Assembly: GCA_040081265.1 (NCBI GenBank) | Contig: JBEBGV010000009.1 | Coordinates: forward strand, 30,878-94,877 | Reading direction: 5' to 3' | Source: JBEBGV01 sp040081265 | GTDB taxonomy: Bacteria; Acidobacteriota; Vicinamibacteria; Vicinamibacterales; UBA2999 | DNA: 64,000 nt | Shown: piece after piece, positions 52,017 to 59,356 of the stretch | How the letters are laid out: each line of letters starts with the position of its first letter | How positions within the stretch are numbered: position 1 is the first letter of the stretch | Notes under the pieces: model-generated | Database searches by the model: none | Seen by the model: the letters and a program-made list of their open reading frames with translations, nothing else | Told to the model about the DNA's origin: nothing | Program-made: the position numbers and the translations under genes

Positions 52017-53309
52017 CTATCCCTTGCGACCTCTGCGACGCGGCGTAACCGTACCGCCGGTGCGCAGGGCAACAGACGCTGCGTGTGCCGTGAGGCCCTC
52101 AGTCTCGGCAATCGCGATCACGGTTGGACCGATGTGTCGCAATCCCTTCTCTGTCACACGCTGCACCGTGACCTGGCGAACGAAATCGGCCGCCGAGAGT
52201 CCGCCGCGTACCCGAGCGGCGCCCGAGGTGGGCAGCACGTGATTGGAGCCCAGAGCGTAGTCACCGGCCACCTGCGCCGACCACGGGCCGACAAAGACTG
52301 AACCGGCACACGATATTCGCGCCGCCGTCCGATCGTCATCCACCACCAGGTGTTCTGGCGCTGCGGCATTGGCGAGGTCCACGGCCTCGTCGAGCGATGC
52401 GGTGACGATGATCCCGCCGTGTGCGCGAAGCGCGGCCCGCGCCGGGCCGCTTCCTGGCATCTGGATCGCCACTTGCCGGGCGACCCGCGCTGCCAGGGCC
52501 GCACTCGGCGTGATCAGCACCGCGCGCGCGTCAGGATCATGCTCCGCCTGCGCGATGAGGTCTGCCGCGATCCAGCTGGCGCGACCGCCGCTTGTGACGA
52601 TGACGATCTCCGACGGCCCCGCGTAGAAGTCGATCCCGCAGTCGGCGGTCACCAGCGACTTGGCGGCGGCGACGTATCGATTTCCAGGACCGACGATCTT
52701 GTCGACGCGCGGTACCGTCCTGGTTCCATACGCCATCGCCGCAACTGCGTGAGCGCCACCGATGCGGAACAGCCGGGATACGCCCGCCTCGAGCGCCGCA
52801 GCCATCACCGAGGGTTCAGGTCGCGGACACACGGCGATGACCTCGGGAACCCCGGCGGCGACGGCCGGAATCGCCGTCATCAGCAGTGACGACGGAAGGG
52901 GATACCGTCCTCCGGGGACGTAGCACCCAACCCGGTCGAGCGGACGAACGCGCTGCTCGACGACGATGCCCGGTGCGACCGTGACCCGCCAGCCCTTCGG
53001 GACCTGACGCCTGGCAACCGTGCGAATGTGCCTGGCCGCGGTGCGCAGCGCTGCGCGGACGTGCCGCGGAACACCAGCGGCGGCCTCGGTCATCTCCTCA
53101 CGCGACACCTCAACGGGCAGGTCGATACCGTCGAACTTCCGGGCATAACGCATCAGGGCCCGGTCGCCCTGCCGTCGAACGTCGCCGACGATCGTCGACA
53201 CCAGGCGCTCGGTGGCGAGGTCGCGGCTGCGTTCGGGGGCGAGCAGGCGGGCGACCCCGCGGGTATCACGCGCCTGGACCACCGACAATGCAAAGGGCTT
53301 CGACGACAC
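52017..53309 (-). CDS. hisD: Histidinol dehydrogenase
   Basis: A 430-residue zinc enzyme that oxidises histidinol to histidine in two NAD-dependent steps. Motifs are CYVPGGRYPLPSSLLMTAIPA, KIVGPGNRYVAAAK, DFYAGPSEIVIV, AQAEHDPDA (catalytic Glu-His) and APEHLVV. GTG 53309 lies two bases after the hisG stop; no ATG fits the family start. It is within the his operon between hisG and hisC. Confidence 0.94.
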   Translation of the reverse strand: MSSKPFALSVVQARDTRGVARLLAPERSRDLATERLVSTIVGDVRRQGDRALMRYARKFDGIDLPVEVSREEMTEAAAGVPRHVRAALRTAARHIRTVARRQVPKGWRVTVAPGIVVEQRVRPLDRVGCYVPGGRYPLPSSLLMTAIPAVAAGVPEVIAVCPRPEPSVMAAALEAGVSRLFRIGGAHAVAAMAYGTRTVPRVDKIVGPGNRYVAAAKSLVTADCGIDFYAGPSEIVIVTSGGRASWIAADLIAQAEHDPDARAVLITPSAALAARVARQVAIQMPGSGPARAALRAHGGIIVTASLDEAVDLANAAAPEHLVVDDDRTAARISCAGSVFVGPWSAQVAGDYALGSNHVLPTSGAARVRGGLSAADFVRQVTVQRVTEKGLRHIGPTVIAIAETEGLTAHAASVALRTGGTVTPRRRGRKG

Positions 53310-53311
53310 CG

Positions 53312-54202
53312 CTACACCACGATCTTGTTGAGGGGATACTCGACGATGCCCTGACCGCCCGCAGCCTTCACCCTGGGGATCAGGTCGCGCACGGTACGCT
53401 CGTCGATGATCGTATTTACCGCGACCCACTCATCATCACTGAGCGATGAGATCGTCGGGCGCTGCAAGGCCGGAAGCAGCGCAAGGATCTTCGGAAGATC
53501 CGCCCGCTTGACGTTGAGCATCAGGCCCACGCGTCCCTGTGCTTCGATGGCTGCCCGCAGCAGCAGGGCAACATTCTCGAGTTTTGTCCGCTTCCAGCTG
53601 TCGTCGAGTGCCGTTCCGTTGGCGATGAGCTGCGTGTTGGACTCCATCACCGTGTCGAGGATGCGGAGGCGGTTGGCGCGGAGGGTCGAACCGGTCTCGG
53701 TCGCCTCGACGATCGCGTCGCAGAGCACCGGTGGCTTGACCTCGGTCGCGCCCCACGAAAATTCGACCTTCTTGACCGGGACTTTGAGCCTCTCGAAATA
53801 CGACCGCGTCACCTGCACGAGTTCGGTGGCGATGGTCGAGCCCGCGAAGTCCATGGGTGACTTGAACCTCGAGTCTTCGGGCGCGGCGAGCACCCACTTC
53901 ACCTTGCCGAAGCTCTGCTTCGAGTAGATCAGGTCCGCCAGCGGCGTCACGCAGGTGTGGGCATCACGTCCGAGCGCGTGCTCCGCAATCCAGTCCTGGC
54001 CGGTCAGCCCCGCATCAAGGACGCCTTCACAGACGTAACGCGTCATCTCCTGCGCCCGGATCAGCATGCACTCGATCTCCGGGTCGTCGATGGTGGGGAA
54101 GTAGGAGCGTGAGCTGACGTAGATGTTGAAGCCGGCGCGGGCGAACAGCTGGATGGTGGAGTCCTGGAGGGACCCCTTGGGGATACCGAGCTTGAGTTTC
54201 AT
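53312..54202 (-). CDS. hisG: ATP phosphoribosyltransferase, long form
   Basis: A 296-residue long-form HisG with its own C-terminal feedback domain, so no HisZ is needed. The catalytic part has LKLGIPKGSLQDSTIQLFARAG, DAGLTGQDWI and VEATETGSTLRANRLRI (PRPP loop); the C-terminal ACT-like domain follows from about 220 (VGLMLNVKRADLPKILALLPAL). It commits ATP and PRPP to histidine and is normally inhibited by histidine. The ATG overlaps the hisI stop by four bases. Confidence 0.95.
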   Translation of the reverse strand: MKLKLGIPKGSLQDSTIQLFARAGFNIYVSSRSYFPTIDDPEIECMLIRAQEMTRYVCEGVLDAGLTGQDWIAEHALGRDAHTCVTPLADLIYSKQSFGKVKWVLAAPEDSRFKSPMDFAGSTIATELVQVTRSYFERLKVPVKKVEFSWGATEVKPPVLCDAIVEATETGSTLRANRLRILDTVMESNTQLIANGTALDDSWKRTKLENVALLLRAAIEAQGRVGLMLNVKRADLPKILALLPALQRPTISSLSDDEWVAVNTIIDERTVRDLIPRVKAAGGQGIVEYPLNKIVV

Positions 54203-54525
54203 GGAATCGTCACTCCTTCGGCGCGGACGAAGAAGCACGTTCGCTCTCCTGTGTGGCAGACGTTGCCGTCGCCAAGGCGCTCGGCTTTCACGAGCACGGT
54301 GTCTTCATCGCAGTCGATGAACACATCCCGCACGGCGAGGCGATTCCCGGAGGTCTCGCCCTTGGTCCAGAGCGTATTTCGTGTGCGGCTGAAGAAGGTG
54401 ACGTAGCCGGTGCGCTGTGTCACCTCCCACGCCTCGGGGTTCATGAACCCGACCATCAGCACCTCTCCGCTCTGGTGATCCTGCACCACTGCGGGAATCA
54501 GTCCGTCCAGCTTCGAAAAATCCAT
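54199..54525 (-). CDS. hisI: Phosphoribosyl-AMP cyclohydrolase
   Basis: A 108-residue HisI of the single-domain type. Motifs are GLIPAVVQDHQSGEVLMVGFMN, TRNTLWTKGETSGN and the zinc cysteines in GNVCHTGERTCFF. It opens the purine ring of PR-AMP. The HisE pyrophosphatase domain is not fused and is not found in the window. hisI is the first structural gene of the operon, 46 bases after the attenuator T-tract, with a 17-base palindrome 12 bases before its ATG. In-frame GTG 54534 is an alternative start. Confidence 0.94.
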   Translation of the reverse strand: MDFSKLDGLIPAVVQDHQSGEVLMVGFMNPEAWEVTQRTGYVTFFSRTRNTLWTKGETSGNRLAVRDVFIDCDEDTVLVKAERLGDGNVCHTGERTCFFVRAEGVTIP

Positions 54526-54537
54526 CGTCAACACCCG

Positions 54538-54554
54538 GTGCGGCCGGGCCGCAC
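54538..54554 (-). repeat. 17-base palindrome just upstream of hisI
   Basis: GTGCGGCC and GGCCGCAC flank a single G, giving a strong hairpin between the attenuator terminator and the hisI start. It ends 12 bases before the ATG and could hide the ribosome site. Confidence 0.55.
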
Positions 54555-54571
54555 TCGAAAGCCCGTACAAC

Positions 54572-54600
54572 AAAAAACCCCGCCATCTGTCCGGCGGGGC
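54572..54600 (-). terminator. Intrinsic terminator of the his attenuator
   Basis: On the minus strand CCCCGCC (54599-54593) pairs with GGCGGGG (54584-54578) across an 8-base loop, followed by six T (54577-54572). It lies between the His-rich leader peptide and hisI. The left arm and loop contain GCCGGAC (54595-54589), which can instead pair with GTCCGGC in the leader. Confidence 0.85.
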
Positions 54601-54632
54601 TGCGAATTACCTTGCGAGGAGCGTGGCTGAGT

Positions 54633-54719
54633 TCAGTTCCTCTTCGCGCGCAGTCCGGCCGGACGACCTGTGTGGCCGTGGTGATGGTGCACATGCGCGC
54701 GATGGAGGTGCAGAGCCAT
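54633..54719 (-). CDS. hisL: Histidine operon leader peptide
   Basis: A 28-codon reading frame just upstream of the his terminator. Eight of residues 4-16 are histidine (positions 4, 6, 9, 11-14 and 16), in both CAC and CAT codons, followed by a basic tail and TGA. Such a run beside an intrinsic terminator is the mark of ribosome-mediated attenuation: low charged tRNA-His stalls the ribosome on these codons and lets the leader RNA pair in the antiterminator form. The ribosome site is weak. A TTGCAA (54755-54760) upstream may be part of the promoter, with a poor -10. Confidence 0.82.
   Translation of the reverse strand: MALHLHRAHVHHHHGHTGRPAGLRAKRN
54653..54664 (-). promoter_or_regulatory. 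Antiterminator segment of the his leader
   Basis: GTCCGGCCGGAC is a perfect 12-base palindrome at codons 19-23 of the leader peptide, just downstream of the His codons. Its GTCCGGC half is complementary to GCCGGAC in the terminator left arm and loop (54595-54589). A ribosome stalled on the His codons would leave it free to pair and break the terminator. Confidence 0.7.
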
Positions 54720-54823
54720 GCGAAGCTACGAGGCTATCAGAGCCCGGCCAGACATTGCAAGAGTTAGCCAGGACAGCGGACGGCGTGGCTGGAAAGTCGC
54801 CACTGATATCGGCCTGAATCGAC

Positions 54824-54829
54824 TAAATT
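54824..54829 (+). promoter_or_regulatory. -10-like element close to modA
   Basis: TAAATT ends seven bases before ATG 54837. No ribosome site or clear -35 box is seen. It is a tentative leaderless promoter for modABC. Confidence 0.28.
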
Positions 54830-54836
54830 AGTGCGA

Positions 54837-55601
54837 ATGACACTCAGAGGATCCCTGCGCTGGCTGGTGCTGTGCGGGCTCTGGCTCGGCCTGGCGCAGC
54901 CGCTGCACGCCGAGGTGCTCGTCTCGGCGGCCTCGAGCCTCTCCGAAGTCCTCACCGTGATAGCCGCACGATTCGAGGCGGCATCAGGGGAACGGGTGCA
55001 GTTGAATTTCGGGGCGTCCAACACGCTGGCACGGCAGATCATGGCTGGGGCGCGCGTCGATGTGTTCATTTCGGCGGACCAGACGCAGATGGACAGGATC
55101 AGTGCCGACATCGCTCCTGGTACCCGCATCGACCTGCTGACCAATCAGCTGGCCATTGCCGTCAGACGTGGCACGAGCGACGTGAAAACGCCGCGCGATC
55201 TTCTGTTGCCTTCGGTCCGTCGGCTCGCGATCGGCGATCCCGCCGCGGTTCCAGCCGGCGTCTACGCCCGACAGTACCTGGAGAAACTCGGGCTGTGGGC
55301 CGACCTTCAGCCGAAAATCGTCCCCGCCGGCAGCGTTCGCCTGGCCCTCGCGGCCGTCGAATCAGGGGCGGCCGAGGCCGCCATCGTCTACGCGACCGAC
55401 GTTGCGGCGGCTGCACAGACGTCGACGGCGTTTGTGGTGCCGGCGGCCGACGGCCCGCGGATTGTCTATCCGGGGACCGTCGTCAAGTCGACGCGCAATG
55501 CAGCTGGTGCCAGGAGCTTCCTCGCGTTCCTGCAGACCGCCGAGGCCAGGTCGCTGTTTACGACGGCGGGTTTCGGCGTGATCGCTCCGGCGACGCGATG
55601 A
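54837..55601 (+). CDS. modA: Molybdate ABC transporter substrate-binding protein
   Basis: A 254-residue periplasmic protein with signal peptide (about 1-22, ending LHAEV). SAASSLSEVLTVIAARFE and NFGASNTLARQI are the ModA oxyanion-binding loops, with DVFISADQTQMD and VPAGVYARQYLEKLGLW following. It captures molybdate (or tungstate) for the ModBC transporter encoded directly downstream. GTG 54831 is an alternative start. The gene is divergent from the his operon. Confidence 0.93.
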   Translation: MTLRGSLRWLVLCGLWLGLAQPLHAEVLVSAASSLSEVLTVIAARFEAASGERVQLNFGASNTLARQIMAGARVDVFISADQTQMDRISADIAPGTRIDLLTNQLAIAVRRGTSDVKTPRDLLLPSVRRLAIGDPAAVPAGVYARQYLEKLGLWADLQPKIVPAGSVRLALAAVESGAAEAAIVYATDVAAAAQTSTAFVVPAADGPRIVYPGTVVKSTRNAAGARSFLAFLQTAEARSLFTTAGFGVIAPATR

Positions 55602-55605
55602 CCCC

Positions 55606-56268
55606 GTGAGCCCAGAGATCCGCGAGATCGCGCTCTTTACGTCGCTCGCGGCCCTGGTTGCGACTGTGGTCATGCTGATCCCCGGCGTGGGACTGGCGTG
55701 GTTGCTCGCCCGGCGGCCGTTCCCGGGTCGCTCCATCGTCGAGACGCTCGTCTCGCTCCCCCTGGTGATGCCCCCGGTTGCGACCGGCCTGGTGCTTCTG
55801 TGGTTGCTGGGCCGACGAGGCCCCGTCGGCCGCGTTCTGGAACGGATCGGTATCGAGATTGTGTTCACACCGACCGCGGTCGTCATTGCCATGGCCGTGA
55901 TGGGACTTCCGTTGCTGGTCCGGACAGCGCGTGTCGGGTTCGAGCAGAACACCCACCGTTTCGAGGCGATCGCGGAGACCCTCGGCGCGGGTCCATGGCG
56001 CGTGTTTACGAGCGTCACTCTTCCCCTTGCCTCGAGGCATATCGCCGCGGGCGCCCTCCTGGGGTTTTCGCGCGCTCTTGGCGAATTCGGGGCGACCATC
56101 GTCCTGGCTGGCAGCATTCCTGGTCGCACGCGCACCATTGCCGTGGGCATCTACAGCTTCACCGAGACCGGACGTGACGCCGATGCGCTGGCGCTCCTCG
56201 GAGTATCGGTAGCGCTGGCCTTCGTGGCTGTCCTGGCCTCCAACCGCATCGCCGGAACGGCGTCCTGA
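55606..56268 (+). CDS. modB: Molybdate ABC transporter permease
   Basis: A 220-residue membrane protein with about five to six spans. LVSLPLVMPPVATGLVLLWLLG and the EAA loop EAIAETLGAGPWRVFTSVTLPLA identify ModB. The EAA glycine loop contacts ModC. The GTG start is four bases after the modA stop, and modC begins one base after the modB stop. It moves molybdate across the cytoplasmic membrane. Confidence 0.93.
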   Translation: MSPEIREIALFTSLAALVATVVMLIPGVGLAWLLARRPFPGRSIVETLVSLPLVMPPVATGLVLLWLLGRRGPVGRVLERIGIEIVFTPTAVVIAMAVMGLPLLVRTARVGFEQNTHRFEAIAETLGAGPWRVFTSVTLPLASRHIAAGALLGFSRALGEFGATIVLAGSIPGRTRTIAVGIYSFTETGRDADALALLGVSVALAFVAVLASNRIAGTAS

Positions 56269-56269
56269 C

Positions 56270-56926
56270 GTGGCTTTATTCGATCTCGAGATCGACTTCA
56301 CGCAAGGCCACTTCAGCCTCGCCGTGTCCGTGCAGACCCAGGCCCGGGTGCTCGCACTCTACGGGCCCTCTGGGTCAGGCAAGACCACCACACTGGAGCT
56401 GATCGCTGGAATCAGAACACCGGCCAGGGGCCGCATTGTGGTCGACGGGCAGTATTACTTTGACGGCAACGCTGCCGCCAGCATGCCGGTCCGCGAACGC
56501 CGCATCGGCTATGTGCCACAGGACGTTCTGCTGTTTCCCCATATGGACGTTCGCAGGAACGTCGAGTACGGATGGCGCGGAGACGCGACTCGTGCCGCGA
56601 TGCTTGCGGGCCTGCTCGAACTCGAGCCGCTGATGGCGCGCCAGGTGCAATCGCTTTCCGGCGGTGAACGCCAGCGTGTCGCGCTGGCGCGAGCCCTGAA
56701 CGCATCACCACAGTTGCTCCTGCTCGACGAGCCTCTGGCGGCGGTCGACCTCGCGCGGCGCGCCCGTATCATCGAGGCGCTGACACGGGTACGTGACGAA
56801 CTGGCGATTCCGATCGTCTACGTGGCGCACGCGAAGGAAGAGGTGCGGGCGCTCGCTGATGTGACGATCGTGATGGACGGTGGTCGCGTTGTGGCTGCGG
56901 GGCCGTCGGCCAGCGTCCTCCCTTGA
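56270..56926 (+). CDS. modC: Molybdate ABC transporter ATP-binding protein, short form
   Basis: A 218-residue ABC ATPase. Walker A is GPSGSGKTTTLELIAG near 31-46, the signature LSGGERQRVALARAL, and Walker B LLLLDEPLAAVD. Q-loop sequence GYVPQDVLLFPHMDVRRNV is typical of ModC/sulfate-type importers. The usual C-terminal MOP molybdate-binding domain is absent, so it would lack that form of feedback. It starts at GTG 56270 and ends at a TTGA that could start the next frame. Confidence 0.9.
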   Translation: MALFDLEIDFTQGHFSLAVSVQTQARVLALYGPSGSGKTTTLELIAGIRTPARGRIVVDGQYYFDGNAAASMPVRERRIGYVPQDVLLFPHMDVRRNVEYGWRGDATRAAMLAGLLELEPLMARQVQSLSGGERQRVALARALNASPQLLLLDEPLAAVDLARRARIIEALTRVRDELAIPIVYVAHAKEEVRALADVTIVMDGGRVVAAGPSASVLP

Positions 56927-56958
56927 CACCTCCGCAGGTGCTCATCCACTCTGTGACG

Positions 56959-57456
56959 GTGAAGCGTTCATTTCTCCTGGTGATTGCCCTGGTCGCGGTG
57001 TCTGCCACCGGTTGCCGTCAGCCCGACGGACCCACTCCAACCTTGAACGAAGAAGACTCGAATCGTGTCTTCGACATGAGCAACGACCTCCGCGCGGCCG
57101 CACGGGGCGAACAGAGTGGACCTGAGGACTTCGCCAACGATCTCGGAGTGGTCTTCGGCGACAACAACCCGGCCGGGCTGGCTGTGACCAAGGGCTTTGC
57201 CCAGCGGCTGGCCACGGCGCTGGTTTCGGTGCCGCTGACCGATGAAACCGCGGCGCAGCTCGCCCGCACCAGCTGGATGATTGCCGCTGCGACTCAGTAC
57301 AGCGACCGGCAGGTCAAAGCGCTGCAGGCCGAACTCGCGGCTCAGCTCACCGCACTCGGCGTTGCGACCGAGCGCGTCGATGCGGTCGCCGCCGAGGTGC
57401 CGGTGGTTCAGCGCGCTGCGACAACGCGGCCACGCCGGTGGTACGAAATTTTGTAG
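56959..57456 (+). CDS. Predicted lipoprotein, unknown function
   Basis: A 165-residue protein. From GTG 56959 it has a short basic start, a hydrophobic stretch and the lipobox SATGC at about 18, then a mostly helical domain (about 30-150). A TTG at 56923 overlapping modC could also start it but would leave an odd 12-residue prefix. I see no known domain. It follows modC on the same strand; a link to molybdate uptake is only positional. A 10-bp terminator-like hairpin follows. Confidence 0.7.
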   Translation: MKRSFLLVIALVAVSATGCRQPDGPTPTLNEEDSNRVFDMSNDLRAAARGEQSGPEDFANDLGVVFGDNNPAGLAVTKGFAQRLATALVSVPLTDETAAQLARTSWMIAAATQYSDRQVKALQAELAAQLTALGVATERVDAVAAEVPVVQRAATTRPRRWYEIL

Positions 57457-57462
57457 TGTGCG

Positions 57463-57489
57463 AAGGCGGACCGAGGATCGGTCCGCCTT
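57463..57489. terminator. Bidirectional hairpin terminator between lipoprotein and metK
   Basis: AAGGCGGACC and GGTCCGCCTT form a perfect 10-bp stem around a 7-base loop between convergent gene ends. The A/T ends of the stem give short U-like tails in both directions. Confidence 0.6.
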
Positions 57490-57502
57490 ACAGGGGAGGG
57501 TG

Positions 57503-58639
57503 TTACCGCGCGACCGCTGCAGCCTTCGTGACCGCTTCCCAGGGAAGGCCCGGCCGACCGAAGTGTCCGTAGTTGGTCGTGCTGCGATAAATCGGACGCA
57601 GCAGGTTGAGCTTGTCGATGATCGCGCGCGGGCGGAAGTCGAACGAGTCCATGACGTACTGGGCTGCGGCGCGCTCGTCTCCTGTGCCGAAGGTGTCGAC
57701 TTTCACTGACACCGGCTGGGCCATGCCGATCGCATAGCCGACCTGAATTTCAGCCCGGCGGGCAAATCCCGATGCCACCACCTGCTTGGCGACGTAGCGG
57801 CAGAAGTAAGCGCTGCTCCGGTCGACCTTCGATGGATCCTTGCCGCTGAACGCGCCGCCACCATGACGTCCCCAGCCGCCGTAGCTGTCGACGATGATCT
57901 TGCGGCCGGTGACGCCGGCGTCTGCGGACGGCCCGCCGTGGATGAAGCTGCCCGTCGGGTTGACAAAGAGGGTGACGTCCCGTCTCCACCACTGGCCGAG
58001 CGTGCGGGGGCCGAGTTCTTCGCGGACGTATTCGGTGATCTTCTTCTGATCGGCCTCGGGCGAGTGCTGCGACGAGACAACGACGGCGGTGACTTCACGC
58101 GGATCGTTGCCATCGTACGAGAGTGAGACCTGCGACTTGCTGTCGGGACGGAGCCACCCGTACTTGCCACTCTTCCGGTCGTCAGCCATGCCCTTGGTGA
58201 GCTTGTGCGCGAGCAGGATCGGGAGAGGCATCATCTCGTCCGACTCGTCGGTGGCGTAGCCGAACATGATGCCCTGGTCACCGGCGCCCTGGTCGCCGCT
58301 CTGACTGGTCTCGGCGGTTACGCCCTGGGAAATTTCGTTCGACTGACGCGTGATGAGCGAGATGACCTTCAGCGTCGTGTCGCAGAAGGGCTCGGCCGCG
58401 TCGGTGTAGCCGATTTCCTTGACTGCCTGACGAACGACCTTGTCGTAGTCGAAGGTGGCGTTGGTCGTGATTTCCCCGGCGATGACCACCGTGTCGCTCT
58501 TGCAGAGCGTCTCGCACGCGACGCGGCTCTGCGGGTCCTGCTCGAAGCAGGCGTCGAGAATCGAGTCGGAGATGTAGTCACAAACCTTGTCGGGATGTCC
58601 CTCGGACACCGATTCAGACGTAAAGGTGAAGCGCGACAT
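57503..58639 (-). CDS. metK: S-adenosylmethionine synthase
   Basis: A 378-residue methionine adenosyltransferase. FTSESVSEGHPDKVCDYISDSILDA, GDQGIMFGYATDE, DAGVTGRKIIVDSYGGWGRHGGGAFSGKDPSKVDRSSAY and GTGDE motifs cover the ATP and methionine sites. It makes SAM from methionine and ATP. The ATG has a GAAGGAG ribosome site and the promoter at 58703-58731. The leader is only about 57 bases with no visible SAM riboswitch. Length is typical. Confidence 0.96.
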   Translation of the reverse strand: MSRFTFTSESVSEGHPDKVCDYISDSILDACFEQDPQSRVACETLCKSDTVVIAGEITTNATFDYDKVVRQAVKEIGYTDAAEPFCDTTLKVISLITRQSNEISQGVTAETSQSGDQGAGDQGIMFGYATDESDEMMPLPILLAHKLTKGMADDRKSGKYGWLRPDSKSQVSLSYDGNDPREVTAVVVSSQHSPEADQKKITEYVREELGPRTLGQWWRRDVTLFVNPTGSFIHGGPSADAGVTGRKIIVDSYGGWGRHGGGAFSGKDPSKVDRSSAYFCRYVAKQVVASGFARRAEIQVGYAIGMAQPVSVKVDTFGTGDERAAAQYVMDSFDFRPRAIIDKLNLLRPIYRSTTNYGHFGRPGLPWEAVTKAAAVAR

Positions 58640-58702
58640 GTTGCTCCTTCAAGAAGACGGGGTGACCAGCGACCTAGAATTCCCGCACGAGGGAAACACA
58701 CG

Positions 58703-58731
58703 AGTATAGACCGCTGCGAGTGCCTCCGCAA
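58703..58731 (-). promoter_or_regulatory. Sigma-70-like promoter for metK
   Basis: On the minus strand TTGCGG (58731-58726) and TATACT (58708-58703) are separated by exactly 17 bases. Transcription would start near 58696, about 57 bases before the metK ATG. Confidence 0.52.
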
Positions 58732-58771
58732 AGCCTCCGGACCTGTGTGGCCAGGCCCGGGGAAGGGGCGG

Positions 58772-59299
58772 TCAGCGACGATGTTCGGCGATGTATGTGG
58801 TCGCGAACGCGTCGAGCTGGGGACTGGTCAGCCCGATGGCCTGAGCTTCGGTGCGGGCGCGGTCGAGTGCCCAGCCGTCCTGAAGCACCCGTTTGATCAT
58901 CCACACTGCGCCGACTCTGTTCGCTGAGCCACAGTGGATGTACGCGGGCTGATTGGCCTTCGACGTGACGGCGCTCAGGAAGTTCTCAACGACCTTCGGG
59001 TCTGGAGAGGCTGCATCGAAGGGCAGGTGGATGTACTTGAGGCCGGCCTTGTCGGCGGCGGTGCGTGCCTCGTCCACATTTGCGCCTGGTTCCGACGCAA
59101 GCCGCAGGTTGATGACCGAGACGAAGCCTTCCTTCTTGAGCAAGGGCATCGCCGTCGCGTCGGTCGCGCCGCCACAGCCAATGGTCGCGTCTACGCGCGA
59201 GAAGTTCCGGACGCCGGGCACATCGATCTTCTGCACCTGGGCAAACGCTGTCGACGCGGTCGCCACCATCGACACAATCAGTAGAGCGCAAGTCTTCAT
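58772..59299 (-). CDS. Secreted phosphatase-like protein (DSP/DUF442-type) with CX4R loop
   Basis: A 175-residue protein with signal peptide (about 1-20). The fold resembles cysteine phosphatases: VDATIGCGGATDATAMPLLKKEGFVSVINLR and the P-loop HCGSANRVGA. The loop has only four residues between Cys and Arg, as in DUF442/BLH proteins, rather than the five of standard tyrosine phosphatases. It may act on phosphoester or persulfide-type substrates in the periplasm. ATG 59299 has GGAGG nine bases upstream. Its role is unknown. Confidence 0.78.
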   Translation of the reverse strand: MKTCALLIVSMVATASTAFAQVQKIDVPGVRNFSRVDATIGCGGATDATAMPLLKKEGFVSVINLRLASEPGANVDEARTAADKAGLKYIHLPFDAASPDPKVVENFLSAVTSKANQPAYIHCGSANRVGAVWMIKRVLQDGWALDRARTEAQAIGLTSPQLDAFATTYIAEHRR

Positions 59300-59356
59300 C
59301 ACGGTCACTCCTCCGCTGAGGATTGTACCGCGCTACAACAACCGATTGCGCGCCTT

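Noticed and set aside
54633..54760. T-box element for the his operon
   Set aside because: No T-box sequence or specifier stem is seen; the His codon run with an alternative stem explains the leader better.
54720..54836. Possible molybdenum-cofactor riboswitch before modA
   Set aside because: The region is short, is shared with the his promoter side, and no Moco motif is recognisable. A -10-like box next to the ATG suggests little leader.
58640..58780. Possible SAM riboswitch upstream of metK
   Set aside because: The transcript leader predicted from the promoter is only about 57 bases and shows no conserved SAM-binding core or terminator.
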